Positions 25,239 through 33,209 of a stretch of DNA of 64,000 bases are shown here, piece after piece. Below the pieces are notes generated by a model, which worked only from the letters and a program-made list of their open reading frames with translations, did no database searches and was not told where the DNA came from. Source of the stretch: Maritimibacter sp. (lineage in GTDB: Bacteria > Pseudomonadota > Alphaproteobacteria > Rhodobacterales > Rhodobacteraceae); NCBI GenBank assembly GCA_002695005.1, contig NZNT01000010.1, positions 1 through 64,000 of the forward strand, read 5' to 3'. Position numbers and translations under genes: made by a program. Every line of letters begins with the position of its first letter. Position 1 is the stretch's first letter.

Positions 25239-25679
25239 ATGGAAGTCATCGAAACGGCCTTTACCCCCTGGGCCTCTCTCATCGGGGGCCTGTTGATCGG
25301 TCTGGGCACGGTTCTGCTCATGGCGGTGCGCGGCAATGTGCTGGGCGCGACCGGTATTCTCGCGGGGTTCATGACGCCGTCTTCGTCCTCCGACTGGGCG
25401 TGGCGGGCGGTCATCATCGCGGGGATGCTGACGGCACCCATCGCAATCCTGCTGTTCACCGGGGGCTTTCCGGTGATCGAAGTGCCGGTGACGCGGGGGA
25501 TGATGATCCTGGGCGGTGTCCTGGTGGGGATCGGCGTGACTTACGGGTCGGGCTGCACCTCGGGCCACGGTGTCTGTGGTATCGCGCGGCTGTCGCCGCG
25601 GTCGATCACCGCGACCTTGACCTTCCTGCTGACCGGCGGGATCACCGTCTACATCCTGCGCCATGTGATCGGAGGCTGA
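25239..25679 (+). CDS. pmpA: YeeE/YedE half-transporter (PmpA-like)
   Basis: From ATG 25239 the protein is 146 residues with about four membrane helices. [21 protein letters not shown] carries the family's cysteine-glycine motif. Short YeeE/YedE proteins of this kind come in pairs; the first is often called PmpA. They are thought to move sulfur compounds across the inner membrane. It is followed by pmpB after 3 nt and is under a SoxR-type box. Confidence 0.82.
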   Translation: MEVIETAFTPWASLIGGLLIGLGTVLLMAVRGNVLGATGILAGFMTPSSSSDWAWRAVIIAGMLTAPIAILLFTGGFPVIEVPVTRGMMILGGVLVGIGVTYGSGCTSGHGVCGIARLSPRSITATLTFLLTGGITVYILRHVIGG

Positions 25680-25682
25680 CCC

Positions 25683-26126
25683 ATGCAAAAGCTGCTTATC
25701 TACATTTCCGGCCTTCTCTTCGGCCTCGGTGTCTCCATCGGGGGCATGGCGAACCCGGCGAAGGTTCAGAACTTCTTCGACGTTGCCGGGGCGTGGGACC
25801 CGTCGCTCATCCTCGTGATGGGCGGGGCGCTTGCCGTTACCGCGCCGGGCTACTGGCTTCTGTTCCAGCGTGGCAAGCCGATGTTCGCCTCCGGTTTCAG
25901 CGTGCCGACGAACCGGACGATCGACACCAAGCTCGTCGGTGGCTCTGCCGTCTTCGGCATCGGCTGGGGCATCGCGGGGTTCTGCCCGGGTGCGTCGATC
26001 CCGGTGCTGTCGACGTTGAACGCGGACGTGCTGATCTTCACCGCCGCTTTGATCGCGGGCATCCTGATCGCCAAGGGCATGATGAAGGTCACGGCAAGCC
26101 GCAAAGGCGCCGCGCAGGCCGCCTGA
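25683..26126 (+). CDS. pmpB: YeeE/YedE half-transporter (PmpB-like, DUF6691)
   Basis: The 147-residue partner of PmpA also has about four helices. FGLGVSIGGMANPAKVQNFFDV and GIGWGIAGFCPGASIPVLS are the conserved blocks, with the cysteine in GFCPGA. Pairing with pmpA, 3 nt upstream, is the usual arrangement. It ends with a strong terminator. Confidence 0.82.
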   Translation: MQKLLIYISGLLFGLGVSIGGMANPAKVQNFFDVAGAWDPSLILVMGGALAVTAPGYWLLFQRGKPMFASGFSVPTNRTIDTKLVGGSAVFGIGWGIAGFCPGASIPVLSTLNADVLIFTAALIAGILIAKGMMKVTASRKGAAQAA

Positions 26127-26150
26127 TCCGGACAGCCAGACCGACCCGAA

Positions 26151-26178
26151 GGGCCACGTCGCAGGACGTGGCCCTTTT
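26151..26178 (+). terminator. Rho-independent terminator after pmpB
   Basis: GGGCCACGTC (26151-26160) and GACGTGGCCC (26165-26174) form a perfect 10-bp stem with a GCAG loop, followed by TTTT. It closes pmpAB and precedes the SoxR-type box of the persulfide dioxygenase operon. Confidence 0.85.
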
Positions 26179-26207
26179 CGTGCTGTCAGGTGTTCCCGAA
26201 AAAATAA

Positions 26208-26223
26208 ATTCAAAAAAAGGAAT
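26208..26223. promoter_or_regulatory. Exact SoxR/SqrR box upstream of persulfide dioxygenase gene
   Basis: ATTC (26208-26211), 8 nt, GAAT (26220-26223) is an exact match, set just after the pmpB terminator and 134 nt before the dioxygenase start. Confidence 0.65.
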
Positions 26224-26357
26224 ATGAGGGTTTACGCATCGGGCCTGCCCGCCTATCTCATCTTCAACGGCTTGAATACGTGCATCGGATACGAATTCAG
26301 GGCAAACTGCACCCCGCCGGGCGATCCGCGAGTCACCCGGTCAATCTGGAGGGAGTT

Positions 26358-27257
26358 ATGAAGGACATGAAAGACAGCTATCCCGTGGATACCTCGGTCA
26401 AACCGGACGTGAAGGCGTTCTTCGACCCGGCCACCAACACGATCTCGTACATCGTCAAGGACCCGGCCTCCAACGCCTGCGCCATCGTGGACAGTGTGAT
26501 GGACATCGACTACGCCGCCGGGCGCATCACCTATGACAATGCCGACGAGATCATCGCCTACGTTCAGGAAAACGACCTGAAAGTAGAGTGGCTCATCGAG
26601 ACCCACGTTCATGCCGACCACCTCTCGGGCGCGCCCTATATCCAGCAGAAGCTGGGCGGGAAGATCGGGATCGGCGAGAATATTACCGTCGTGCAGGACA
26701 CGTTCGGCAAGGTCTTCAACGAGGGCACCGAGTTTCAGCGGGACGGCTCGCAGTTCGACCGGCTCTTCAAGGAAGGCGACACCTATCAGATCGGGGGCAT
26801 GACGGCCTTCGCGATGCACACGCCGGGCCACACGCCCGCCTGTATGACGCATGTGGTGGGTAACGCGGCTTTCGTGGGCGACACGCTGTTCATGCCCGAC
26901 GGCGGCTCGGCCCGGGCGGACTTCCCCGGTGGGGACGCGGGGGTTCTGTACGACTCGATCCAGAAGGTGTTGTCGATGCCGGACGAGACGCGGTTGTTCA
27001 TGTGCCACGACTACGGCCCCAACGGACGCGACATCGCGTGGGAGACCTCGGTCGCGGAAGAACGCGAGCACAACATCCACGTCGGCGCAGGCAAGACGAA
27101 AGAGGATTTCGTCAAGTTCCGCACCGAGCGGGACGCGCAGCTCGACATGCCGCGGCTGATCATTCCGTCCTTGCAGGTGAACATGCGAGCGGGTCAGATG
27201 CCCCCGAAGGACGAACAGGGCGACGTGTTCCTGAAGGTCCCGGTCAACAAGCTCTGA
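26358..27257 (+). CDS. Persulfide dioxygenase, metallo-beta-lactamase fold (ETHE1/Blh type)
   Basis: From ATG 26358 (GGAGGGAGTT upstream) the protein is 299 residues. The metal-binding block THVHADHLSGA (His83, His85, Asp87, His88), TPGHTPACM and VGDTLFMPDGGSARADFPGG are characteristic of ETHE1-like persulfide dioxygenases, which turn glutathione persulfide into sulfite with oxygen. In Agrobacterium and Xylella the same domain is joined to a DUF442 domain in Blh; here the two are separate adjacent genes. No signal peptide, so cytoplasmic. Probably the first gene of this SoxR-type operon. Confidence 0.9.
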   Translation: MKDMKDSYPVDTSVKPDVKAFFDPATNTISYIVKDPASNACAIVDSVMDIDYAAGRITYDNADEIIAYVQENDLKVEWLIETHVHADHLSGAPYIQQKLGGKIGIGENITVVQDTFGKVFNEGTEFQRDGSQFDRLFKEGDTYQIGGMTAFAMHTPGHTPACMTHVVGNAAFVGDTLFMPDGGSARADFPGGDAGVLYDSIQKVLSMPDETRLFMCHDYGPNGRDIAWETSVAEEREHNIHVGAGKTKEDFVKFRTERDAQLDMPRLIIPSLQVNMRAGQMPPKDEQGDVFLKVPVNKL

Positions 27258-27281
27258 TCCAGGGCGAAGGGGAGAGGCACG

Positions 27282-27614
27282 ATGGATATGTCGAAACTGG
27301 ATGACCATGTGACCGTGGCGCCGCAGATCGCGGTGGCGGACGTGGCCGAGATCAAGGCGCTGGGCTACACCGGCCTGATGTGCAACCGCCCGGACGGCGA
27401 AGATCCGAGCCAGCCCGCCTGGGCCGAGATCGAGGCGGCCGCGCAGGAGGCGGGTCTCAAGACCTACTTCCTGCCGGTCCAGAGCCGGCCCGAGGCTGAG
27501 ATTGCCGCCGAAGGGTTCGCCAAGGCGATGGAAGAGAACGACAAGCTCTTTGCCTACTGCCGCAGCGGCACACGCTGTCAGCTTATCTATCAGGCCGCCA
27601 AGGCGCGGGCCTGA
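27282..27614 (+). CDS. DUF442 / TIGR01244 sulfur transferase-phosphatase-like protein
   Basis: The 110-residue protein is the stand-alone form of the domain fused to persulfide dioxygenase in Blh. The active-site loop is AYCRSGTRCQ (Cys93 to Arg98), a dual-specificity-phosphatase or rhodanese-like CX5R-type cradle. In the persulfide context it likely moves sulfane sulfur to or from glutathione. It lies 24 nt after the dioxygenase gene, with a GGGGAG ribosome-binding stretch. Confidence 0.85.
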   Translation: MDMSKLDDHVTVAPQIAVADVAEIKALGYTGLMCNRPDGEDPSQPAWAEIEAAAQEAGLKTYFLPVQSRPEAEIAAEGFAKAMEENDKLFAYCRSGTRCQLIYQAAKARA

Positions 27615-27621
27615 CGGGGCA

Positions 27622-27641
27622 GGGCCGGGGCGACCCGGCCC
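27622..27641. other. Intergenic hairpin before sulP
   Basis: GGGCCGGG (27622-27629) and CCCGGCCC (27634-27641) form a perfect 8-bp stem with a 4-nt loop. No T-run follows. It may mark an mRNA processing point in the operon. Confidence 0.4.
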
Positions 27642-27677
27642 GCCGCCACGCAGAACACGAAAACGAAGGGTCAGGGC

Positions 27678-29447
27678 ATGTCGCTTCTGAACACAGGCGA
27701 CCGGGCGCGTTCCGTCCGGCGGTATTTTCCTATTCTCGAATGGGGTTCGGACTACCGGCGCGATACGCTGGTCTCCGACCTCGTGGCCGCCGTGATCGTC
27801 ACGATCATGTTGATCCCGCAGTCGCTGGCCTATGCGCTGCTCGCGGGGCTGCCGCCGGAGATGGGGCTTTACGCCTCGATCCTGCCGCTGGTGGCCTATG
27901 CCATCTTCGGCACCTCCCGCGCGCTCGCCGTGGGGCCGGTCGCGGTCGTGTCGCTGATGACCGCCGCCGCCATCGGCAAGCTGGGGCTCGCCACGCCCGC
28001 CGAATATGCCGCCGCCGCGATCACGCTGGCCTTCCTGTCGGGTCTGATCCTGACGGTGATGGGGGTGTTCCGCCTTGGTTTCCTCGCCAATTTCCTGTCG
28101 CATCCGGTGATCGCCGGGTTCATCACCGCCTCGGGCCTGCTTATCGCGACCTCGCAGATGAAGCACATTCTGGGCGTGCCCGCGCATGGCGAGGCTCTGT
28201 TCGACAGGCTCGCCACGCTGATATCGCATGTGGGCGACACCAACCTGATCACTCTGGCCGTGGGCGCCGGGTCGATCGCGTTCCTGTTCTGGGTGCGCAA
28301 GGGACTGAAACCCCTGCTTCTGAGCTTCGGTTTGAAACCGCGCATGGCCGATATCGTCGCCAAGGCGGGGCCGGTGGCCGCCGTGGCCGTCACGACGCTC
28401 GCCTCCTTCGCCTTCGACTTCGCGGGCAAGGGCGTGGACATCGTGGGCGACGTGCCGCAGGGACTGCCGCCGTTCACCATGCCGAACTTCGACCTGGGTC
28501 TCATGGGCGACCTGATCGGCCCCGCGATCCTGATCTCGATCATCGGCTTCGTGGAATCGATCTCGGTCGCGCAGACGCTGGCGGCCAAGCGGCGCCAGCG
28601 GATCACACCTGACCAGGAGCTTGTGGGTCTGGGTGCCTCGAACATCGCGGCGTCCTTCTCGGGCGGCTACCCGGTGACGGGCGGTTTCGCGCGGTCGGTC
28701 GTGAACTTCGATGCCGGCGCCGAGACGCCGGCTGCCGGGGCGTTCACCGCCGTGGGCATCGCGCTCGCCGCGCTGCTGCTCACGCCGCTTCTGTTCTTCC
28801 TTCCCACCGCCACGCTGGCAGCGACGATCATCGTCGCGGTGCTGAGCCTTGTCGACTTCAGCATCCTCAAGCGGACTTGGACATACTCCAAGACCGACTT
28901 CGCCGCCGTGGCGGCGACCATCCTCCTCACGCTCACCTTCGGGGTCGAGGTCGGGGTGTCGTCGGGCGTGATCCTCTCGATCGTGCTGTTTCTTTACAAG
29001 ACGTCGCGCCCGCATATCGCGGAAGTGGGGCTTGTTCCGGGGACCGAGCATTTCCGCAATCTCGACCGGCACCGGGTGCTGACGCATCCCGAGCTTCTGA
29101 CCTTGCGGCTGGATGAGAACCTCTATTTCGCCAACGCGCGTTTCATCGAGGATTACATCCTCGACCGGCTCGCGCAGGGTCAACCGGTGAAGCATGTCGT
29201 TCTCATGTGTCCGGCGGTCAACGTGATCGACCTGTCGGCGCTCGAAAGCCTTGAGGAGTTGAACCGGCGCATGGACGACATGGGGATCAAGCTGCACCTG
29301 TCAGAGGTGAAGGGTCCGGTCATGGACCGGTTGCAGCGGACCCATTTCCTCGACGAGCTGACCGGACAGGTGTTCCTGTCGCAATACGGGGCGATGATGG
29401 CGCTTGGTCCGGTCGACGGGATGAAGCCCAGGCTGGCGGGGGAATGA
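27678..29447 (+). CDS. SulP family inorganic anion transporter with STAS domain
   Basis: The 589-residue protein has the SulP opening (LVAAVIVTIMLIPQSLAYALL), about 10-14 membrane helices, and a C-terminal STAS domain from about residue 470 (LRLDENLYFANARFIEDYI, MCPAVNVIDLSALESLEEL). SulP proteins carry sulfate, bicarbonate or other anions. Next to the sox and persulfide genes, export or exchange of sulfate or sulfite is a reasonable guess. It follows the DUF442 gene by 63 nt, probably in one operon. Confidence 0.9.
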   Translation: MSLLNTGDRARSVRRYFPILEWGSDYRRDTLVSDLVAAVIVTIMLIPQSLAYALLAGLPPEMGLYASILPLVAYAIFGTSRALAVGPVAVVSLMTAAAIGKLGLATPAEYAAAAITLAFLSGLILTVMGVFRLGFLANFLSHPVIAGFITASGLLIATSQMKHILGVPAHGEALFDRLATLISHVGDTNLITLAVGAGSIAFLFWVRKGLKPLLLSFGLKPRMADIVAKAGPVAAVAVTTLASFAFDFAGKGVDIVGDVPQGLPPFTMPNFDLGLMGDLIGPAILISIIGFVESISVAQTLAAKRRQRITPDQELVGLGASNIAASFSGGYPVTGGFARSVVNFDAGAETPAAGAFTAVGIALAALLLTPLLFFLPTATLAATIIVAVLSLVDFSILKRTWTYSKTDFAAVAATILLTLTFGVEVGVSSGVILSIVLFLYKTSRPHIAEVGLVPGTEHFRNLDRHRVLTHPELLTLRLDENLYFANARFIEDYILDRLAQGQPVKHVVLMCPAVNVIDLSALESLEELNRRMDDMGIKLHLSEVKGPVMDRLQRTHFLDELTGQVFLSQYGAMMALGPVDGMKPRLAGE

Positions 29448-29457
29448 CCCCCGCTGG

Positions 29458-30648
29458 TCAGGCCGTGGCCGGGGCCGCGCGCAGGGTGACCATCGCGAGG
29501 CCCAGCGACAGGGCCGCACAGATCGCGATGGCGCCGAGCATGGGGAGCGCGGTGCCGTCGAAGAACGGCCCCGCCACCACGACGGCCAGCCCGCCCACGA
29601 GCATCTGGAGCGTTCCGCCAAGCGAGCTTGCCAGCCCGGCGATGTCGCCGTGATCGTCCAGCGCCATGACCATCGACGTCGGGATCACGAGGCCGAGACC
29701 GGCATTGCCGAAAAACAGAAGCGCCGTGATCGCGGCGAGCGTCGCGCCGCCTGCCGTTCCGAGGACGAAGAGCGCCGTCGTGAATCCTGCGAAGACGAAA
29801 CAACCCCAAAGCATGACGCGCCGCGCGGTGAAGCGCTGACCCAGGGGTCCGGCCAGTTGCGACGCGCCGAAAAATCCGCCCGCGTTGATCGCGAACATGA
29901 GCGAGAACTGGGTGGGCGTCAGGTTGAAGGCCTGGACATAGACGAAGGGCGCGAAGGAGATGAAGACAAAGAAGCTCGCCATCCCGAAAGCGCCGATGAA
30001 GGTCAGCCCCATGAACGGCCCGGAGCGCAGGAGGATCTTCGCCCCGGCCCAGAGCGCGCGCAGGTTCACCGGCACTCGGCGTTCGGGCGGCAGCGTTTCC
30101 GGCTGCATGAGCGCGGCCATGGCGATACAGGCGAGCGTTGCGGCGGCCATGAAGACGAAGACGCCGCGCCAGCCGGTGAGCGCGATAACCCCGGAGCCCG
30201 CGAGCGGGGCGAGCAGGGGGGAGACCGAGATCACCAGCATGATGAGCGACATGAGCCGCGTCGCCTCGTGCCCCGTGTACATGTCGCGGATGATCGCGCG
30301 GGGGATGACCATCACGGCAGCGCCGCCGACCCCCTGCACGAAGCGCGCGGCGGTCAGCGCCTCGATCGTGCCGGCCAGCGCGGCCCAGACGGAGCCGACC
30401 GCGAAAATCGTCAGGCCCACATAGATCGGCAGTTTGCGCCCCACCATGTCGGCCCAGGGACCGTAGATGAGCTGCGACAGGCCGAAGGCGAGGAAATAGA
30501 AGATGATCGTGTTCTGCGCCACGCTTTCGGACACGCCGAGGTCATCGGCGATGGTCGGAAGGGCGGGCAGGAACATGTCGATGGCGAAGGGGCCGACCAT
30601 CGACATGAGGGCAAGGACGATGGCGGTCCGCACGAGGCTCGATTGCAT
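29458..30648 (-). CDS. Bcr/CflA family MFS efflux transporter
   Basis: With the start at 30648 (MQSSLVRTAIVLALMSMVG) the protein is 396 residues with 12 helices. FAIDMFLPALPTIADDLGVS and QLIYGPWADMVGRKLP are the motifs of the drug:H+ antiporter-1 Bcr/CflA subfamily. Upstream in-frame residues are non-coding shadows of tauE on the other strand. It is convergent with sulP (10-nt gap) and divergent from tauE. The substrate is unknown; members export drugs, cysteine or sulfur amino acids. Confidence 0.88.
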   Translation of the reverse strand: MQSSLVRTAIVLALMSMVGPFAIDMFLPALPTIADDLGVSESVAQNTIIFYFLAFGLSQLIYGPWADMVGRKLPIYVGLTIFAVGSVWAALAGTIEALTAARFVQGVGGAAVMVIPRAIIRDMYTGHEATRLMSLIMLVISVSPLLAPLAGSGVIALTGWRGVFVFMAAATLACIAMAALMQPETLPPERRVPVNLRALWAGAKILLRSGPFMGLTFIGAFGMASFFVFISFAPFVYVQAFNLTPTQFSLMFAINAGGFFGASQLAGPLGQRFTARRVMLWGCFVFAGFTTALFVLGTAGGATLAAITALLFFGNAGLGLVIPTSMVMALDDHGDIAGLASSLGGTLQMLVGGLAVVVAGPFFDGTALPMLGAIAICAALSLGLAMVTLRAAPATA

Positions 30649-30781
30649 GGTGGGTCTCCGATGATCCGGCCCGGTCCGGGCCCTGTTCGCGGCGATACCC
30701 ATACGCCTTTGGTCGCGCCCGTCAATGCACAGGTGGCGCGGGCGCTGTGCATCGGCTAAGGGGGCACGAAGGGGACCGGGC

Positions 30782-31597
30782 ATGGACATGACGCAACTCG
30801 CCGCGATGGCGGCGCTTCTTTTGGTGATCGGGGCGTTCGCGGGTGTGCTTGCGGGTCTGCTTGGCGTGGGCGGGGGCATCGTGCTGGTGCCTGCGTTTTT
30901 CTACGCCTTCGCGGGGCTTGGCTACGAGGGGCCGGAGCTGATGCAGGTCTGCCTTGCGACATCGCTGTCGACCATCATCGTCACCTCGGTCCGGTCGGTC
31001 CTGTCGCACAACCGCAAGGGGGCGGTGGACTGGTCGATCCTGCGGGCCTGGGCGCCCGGGATTGCGGTGGGCGCGGTGATCGGGGTGCTGGTCGCCGCCG
31101 GTTTGCGCACCGCGACGCTTCAGGCGATCTTCGCCTGCGTGGCCTTCGTGATCGCGCTCTACATGCTGTTTTTCAAAAGCGAATGGCAGGTCGCGCAACA
31201 GATGCCCGGCGTGCTTGGCCGGTCGATCCTGTCGCCGCTCGTCGGGTTCCTCTCGGTCCTCATGGGCATCGGTGGCGGCAGTTTCGGCGTGCCGGTCATG
31301 TCGCTGCATGGCGTGCCGATTCACCGGGCGGTGGCGACGGCGGCGGGCTTTGGCCTGCTCATCGCGGTGCCCTCGGTCATCGCCTTTCTGTTCGTCGACG
31401 TGGTCAATGCGCCGCCCTACACCGTGGGCGCGGTCAATTTCCCGGCCTTCCTGCTGGTGATCGCAATGACGCTCACTACCGCGCCGCTCGGGGTGCGGAT
31501 CGCGCATGCGATGGACCCCAAGCCGCTCAAACGGGCCTTCGGGGTGTTCCTGTTGCTGGTGGCGGCCAATATGCTGCGCAAGGCGCTGGGCGCCTGA
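30782..31597 (+). CDS. TauE/SafE family sulfite/sulfonate exporter-like permease
   Basis: From ATG 30782 the protein is 271 residues with about eight helices in two repeats. GVLAGLLGVGGGIVLVPAFFY and FLSVLMGIGGGSFGVPVMSLHG are the paired TauE/SafE glycine blocks. The family exports sulfite and organosulfonates. Its place at the edge of the sox island suits sulfite export, but the family also carries other anions. Confidence 0.85.
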   Translation: MDMTQLAAMAALLLVIGAFAGVLAGLLGVGGGIVLVPAFFYAFAGLGYEGPELMQVCLATSLSTIIVTSVRSVLSHNRKGAVDWSILRAWAPGIAVGAVIGVLVAAGLRTATLQAIFACVAFVIALYMLFFKSEWQVAQQMPGVLGRSILSPLVGFLSVLMGIGGGSFGVPVMSLHGVPIHRAVATAAGFGLLIAVPSVIAFLFVDVVNAPPYTVGAVNFPAFLLVIAMTLTTAPLGVRIAHAMDPKPLKRAFGVFLLLVAANMLRKALGA

Positions 31598-31667
31598 GGC
31601 GCGACGACCGGGCGCATGGCACGCGGGGTGGCCCGCGCGCATAGGACAGGCATCAAGGAGTGAGCCC

Positions 31668-32654
31668 ATGAAACCGCCCGACTTCGGCGTTCCGCCCAAG
31701 AAACCCGGCCTGTGGCGCCGCACGCCCCCGGCGCTCTTCACCCCGGTCTTCGGTCTGTTCGGACTGGCCGTTGCGTGGCGGCGGGCGGCGGGTGCCTTCG
31801 CGATGCCGTATTGGCCCGCGGAGCTGGTGTTCGGCGCGGTCACGCTGCTTTTCGTGTTCGTGCTCGTGGCCTACGGCGCCAAGGTGCTGCGCCGCCCAGG
31901 TGTGGTGGTCGAGGATCTGAGGGTCCTGCCGGGTCGTGCGGGGCTTGCCGCGATGGCGCTGTCGGGGATGCTCATGGCGCTGGGCCTGATCCCGATGGGC
32001 GAGGCGCTGGCGGCGGTGGTCCTTGCTCTCGCCGTGGCGGTACATGCGATCGTGCTGCTTCTGGTGATCCGGGCGCTCGTGACCGGGCCGCAAGAGGGGC
32101 GCGTCGTCACGCCGGTCTGGCATCTGACCTTCGTCGGGTTCATCGTGAGCCCGATTGCCGCGGTGCCGCTGGGCTGGGACATATTCTCGGCGGTGGTGTT
32201 CTGGGGGTCGCTGGCGCTGGCCACGGCGATCTGGGGCGCGTCTGTGGCGCAGTTCGCCCGGCGTGACGTGCCGGCGCCGCTGCGCCCGCTGCTGGCGATC
32301 CACCTCGCACCGGCGAGCGTGCTGGGCTCGGTCGCGCTGTTGCTGGGATACCAGACGCTTGCGCTGGGGCTGGGGTGCTTTGCCGTCCTGATCCTCGCGG
32401 TGCTGCTGTTGCGGTTGCGCTGGGTCCTCGAGACGGGCTTCTCGCCGCTCTGGGGCGCGTTCACCTTTCCGCTCGCCGCGTTCTCGTCGCTGATGCAGAT
32501 GCTGGGGTCGGTGGGCGCGGGCGAGGTGTTTCGCGTGTTGGGCGGGCTTGCGCTGGTGGCGGCAACGCTGACCATTCCGGTCATCACCTGGAAGATCGTG
32601 CAGCTCTGGGCCAAGGGGCAGTTGGCGGTGAAGACGAACGCGGCGGAGGCGTGA
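31668..32654 (+). CDS. TehA/SLAC1-family (TDT) transporter
   Basis: From ATG 31668 the protein is 328 residues with about ten helices. PKKPGLWRRTPPALFTPVFGLFGLAVAWRRA is the usual opening and FVGFIVSPIAAVPLGW and LETGFSPLWGAFTFPLAAFS the later blocks of the tellurite-resistance/dicarboxylate (TDT) family. Members are anion channels or exporters for tellurite, C4-dicarboxylates or sulfite (as fungal SSU1). Given the sulfur genes next to it, sulfite is possible. It lies 70 nt after tauE. Confidence 0.85.
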   Translation: MKPPDFGVPPKKPGLWRRTPPALFTPVFGLFGLAVAWRRAAGAFAMPYWPAELVFGAVTLLFVFVLVAYGAKVLRRPGVVVEDLRVLPGRAGLAAMALSGMLMALGLIPMGEALAAVVLALAVAVHAIVLLLVIRALVTGPQEGRVVTPVWHLTFVGFIVSPIAAVPLGWDIFSAVVFWGSLALATAIWGASVAQFARRDVPAPLRPLLAIHLAPASVLGSVALLLGYQTLALGLGCFAVLILAVLLLRLRWVLETGFSPLWGAFTFPLAAFSSLMQMLGSVGAGEVFRVLGGLALVAATLTIPVITWKIVQLWAKGQLAVKTNAAEA

Positions 32655-32696
32655 GGGAGAGGCCGGTAAAGGTCGATTGTGGGTGAGGCCTGCGCC

Positions 32697-33032
32697 CTAA
32701 AGCGATGCCTGCACCTTCTTGGGCAGTTTCGACCGGATCGTGTCGTAGGACACGGCGAGGCGATGGCGAAACTCCTCTTCGCTGGTTGGGCCGAACGGCA
32801 GGTGCACCCATGACTTGTGGAAATACGCCGCCTTTTGCGCCACGCCCGCGTCCTTGAGCATGTCGGCGGTTTCGACATCGGGGCATTTCACCGCGACGCC
32901 GGTGCCCATCGCGCCGATGCAGGCGAACATCTTGTCGGCTACCTTCCACGCGTCATGGCCGCCACCCCAGGGGTCCGATTTCTCGGCCCCCGCGAAGTCC
33001 TTGCAGATCTCGTTCACCAATTCGCGCGACAT
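32697..33032 (-). CDS. MmcQ/YjbR family protein
   Basis: The 111-residue protein matches the MmcQ/YjbR family: AEKSDPWGGGHDAWKVADKMFACIG near the start, VAQKAAYFHKSWVHLPFG in the middle. The fold resembles double-wing DNA-binding proteins, but the function is unknown. It is convergent with the TehA-like gene and divergent from the cysS leader. Confidence 0.85.
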   Translation of the reverse strand: MSRELVNEICKDFAGAEKSDPWGGGHDAWKVADKMFACIGAMGTGVAVKCPDVETADMLKDAGVAQKAAYFHKSWVHLPFGPTSEEEFRHRLAVSYDTIRSKLPKKVQASL

Positions 33033-33085
33033 GGGGGCAGGTTAACACGCTTGGCAGGTGGCGCGAAGACTGCTATCACCGCGCC

Positions 33086-33127
33086 ATGAACGGAAACTGC
33101 ATCATCATCTGCTGCATTACCCACTGA
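33086..33127 (+). CDS. Cysteine-rich leader peptide upstream of cysS (candidate attenuator ORF)
   Basis: A 13-codon ORF reads [13 protein letters not shown] and then TGA. Three of its codons are cysteine (TGC) and four are isoleucine, far more cysteine than expected. It ends 82 nt before cysS, and GGCGGGC (33136-33142) just after it can pair with GCCCGCC (33179-33185) close to the cysS ribosome-binding site. Ribosome stalling at the Cys codons when charged tRNA-Cys is low could alter this pairing and control cysS. No T-run follows the hairpin, so control might be at translation. Confidence 0.5.
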   Translation: MNGNCIIICCITH

Positions 33128-33135
33128 CATCGTCA

Positions 33136-33185
33136 GGCGGGCCGTTCTTCTATTCCTCAATCAGATCGAAGTTGGTAAGCCCGCC
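33136..33185 (+). promoter_or_regulatory. Long-range inverted repeat in cysS leader
   Basis: GGCGGGC (33136-33142) is complementary to GCCCGCC (33179-33185) across a 36-nt loop. It lies between the cysteine-rich leader ORF and cysS. The 3' arm is 24 nt before the cysS start and close to GAGGA. Confidence 0.4.
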
Positions 33186-33209
33186 GCGGGAGAACTGCGT
33201 GAGGACGCC

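Noticed and set aside
26253-29297. Minus-strand ORF of 1014 codons under the persulfide dioxygenase, DUF442 and sulP genes
   Set aside because: It is antisense to three clear genes and its product is His/Arg/Gly-rich without any recognisable domain; long antisense frames are common in GC-rich DNA.
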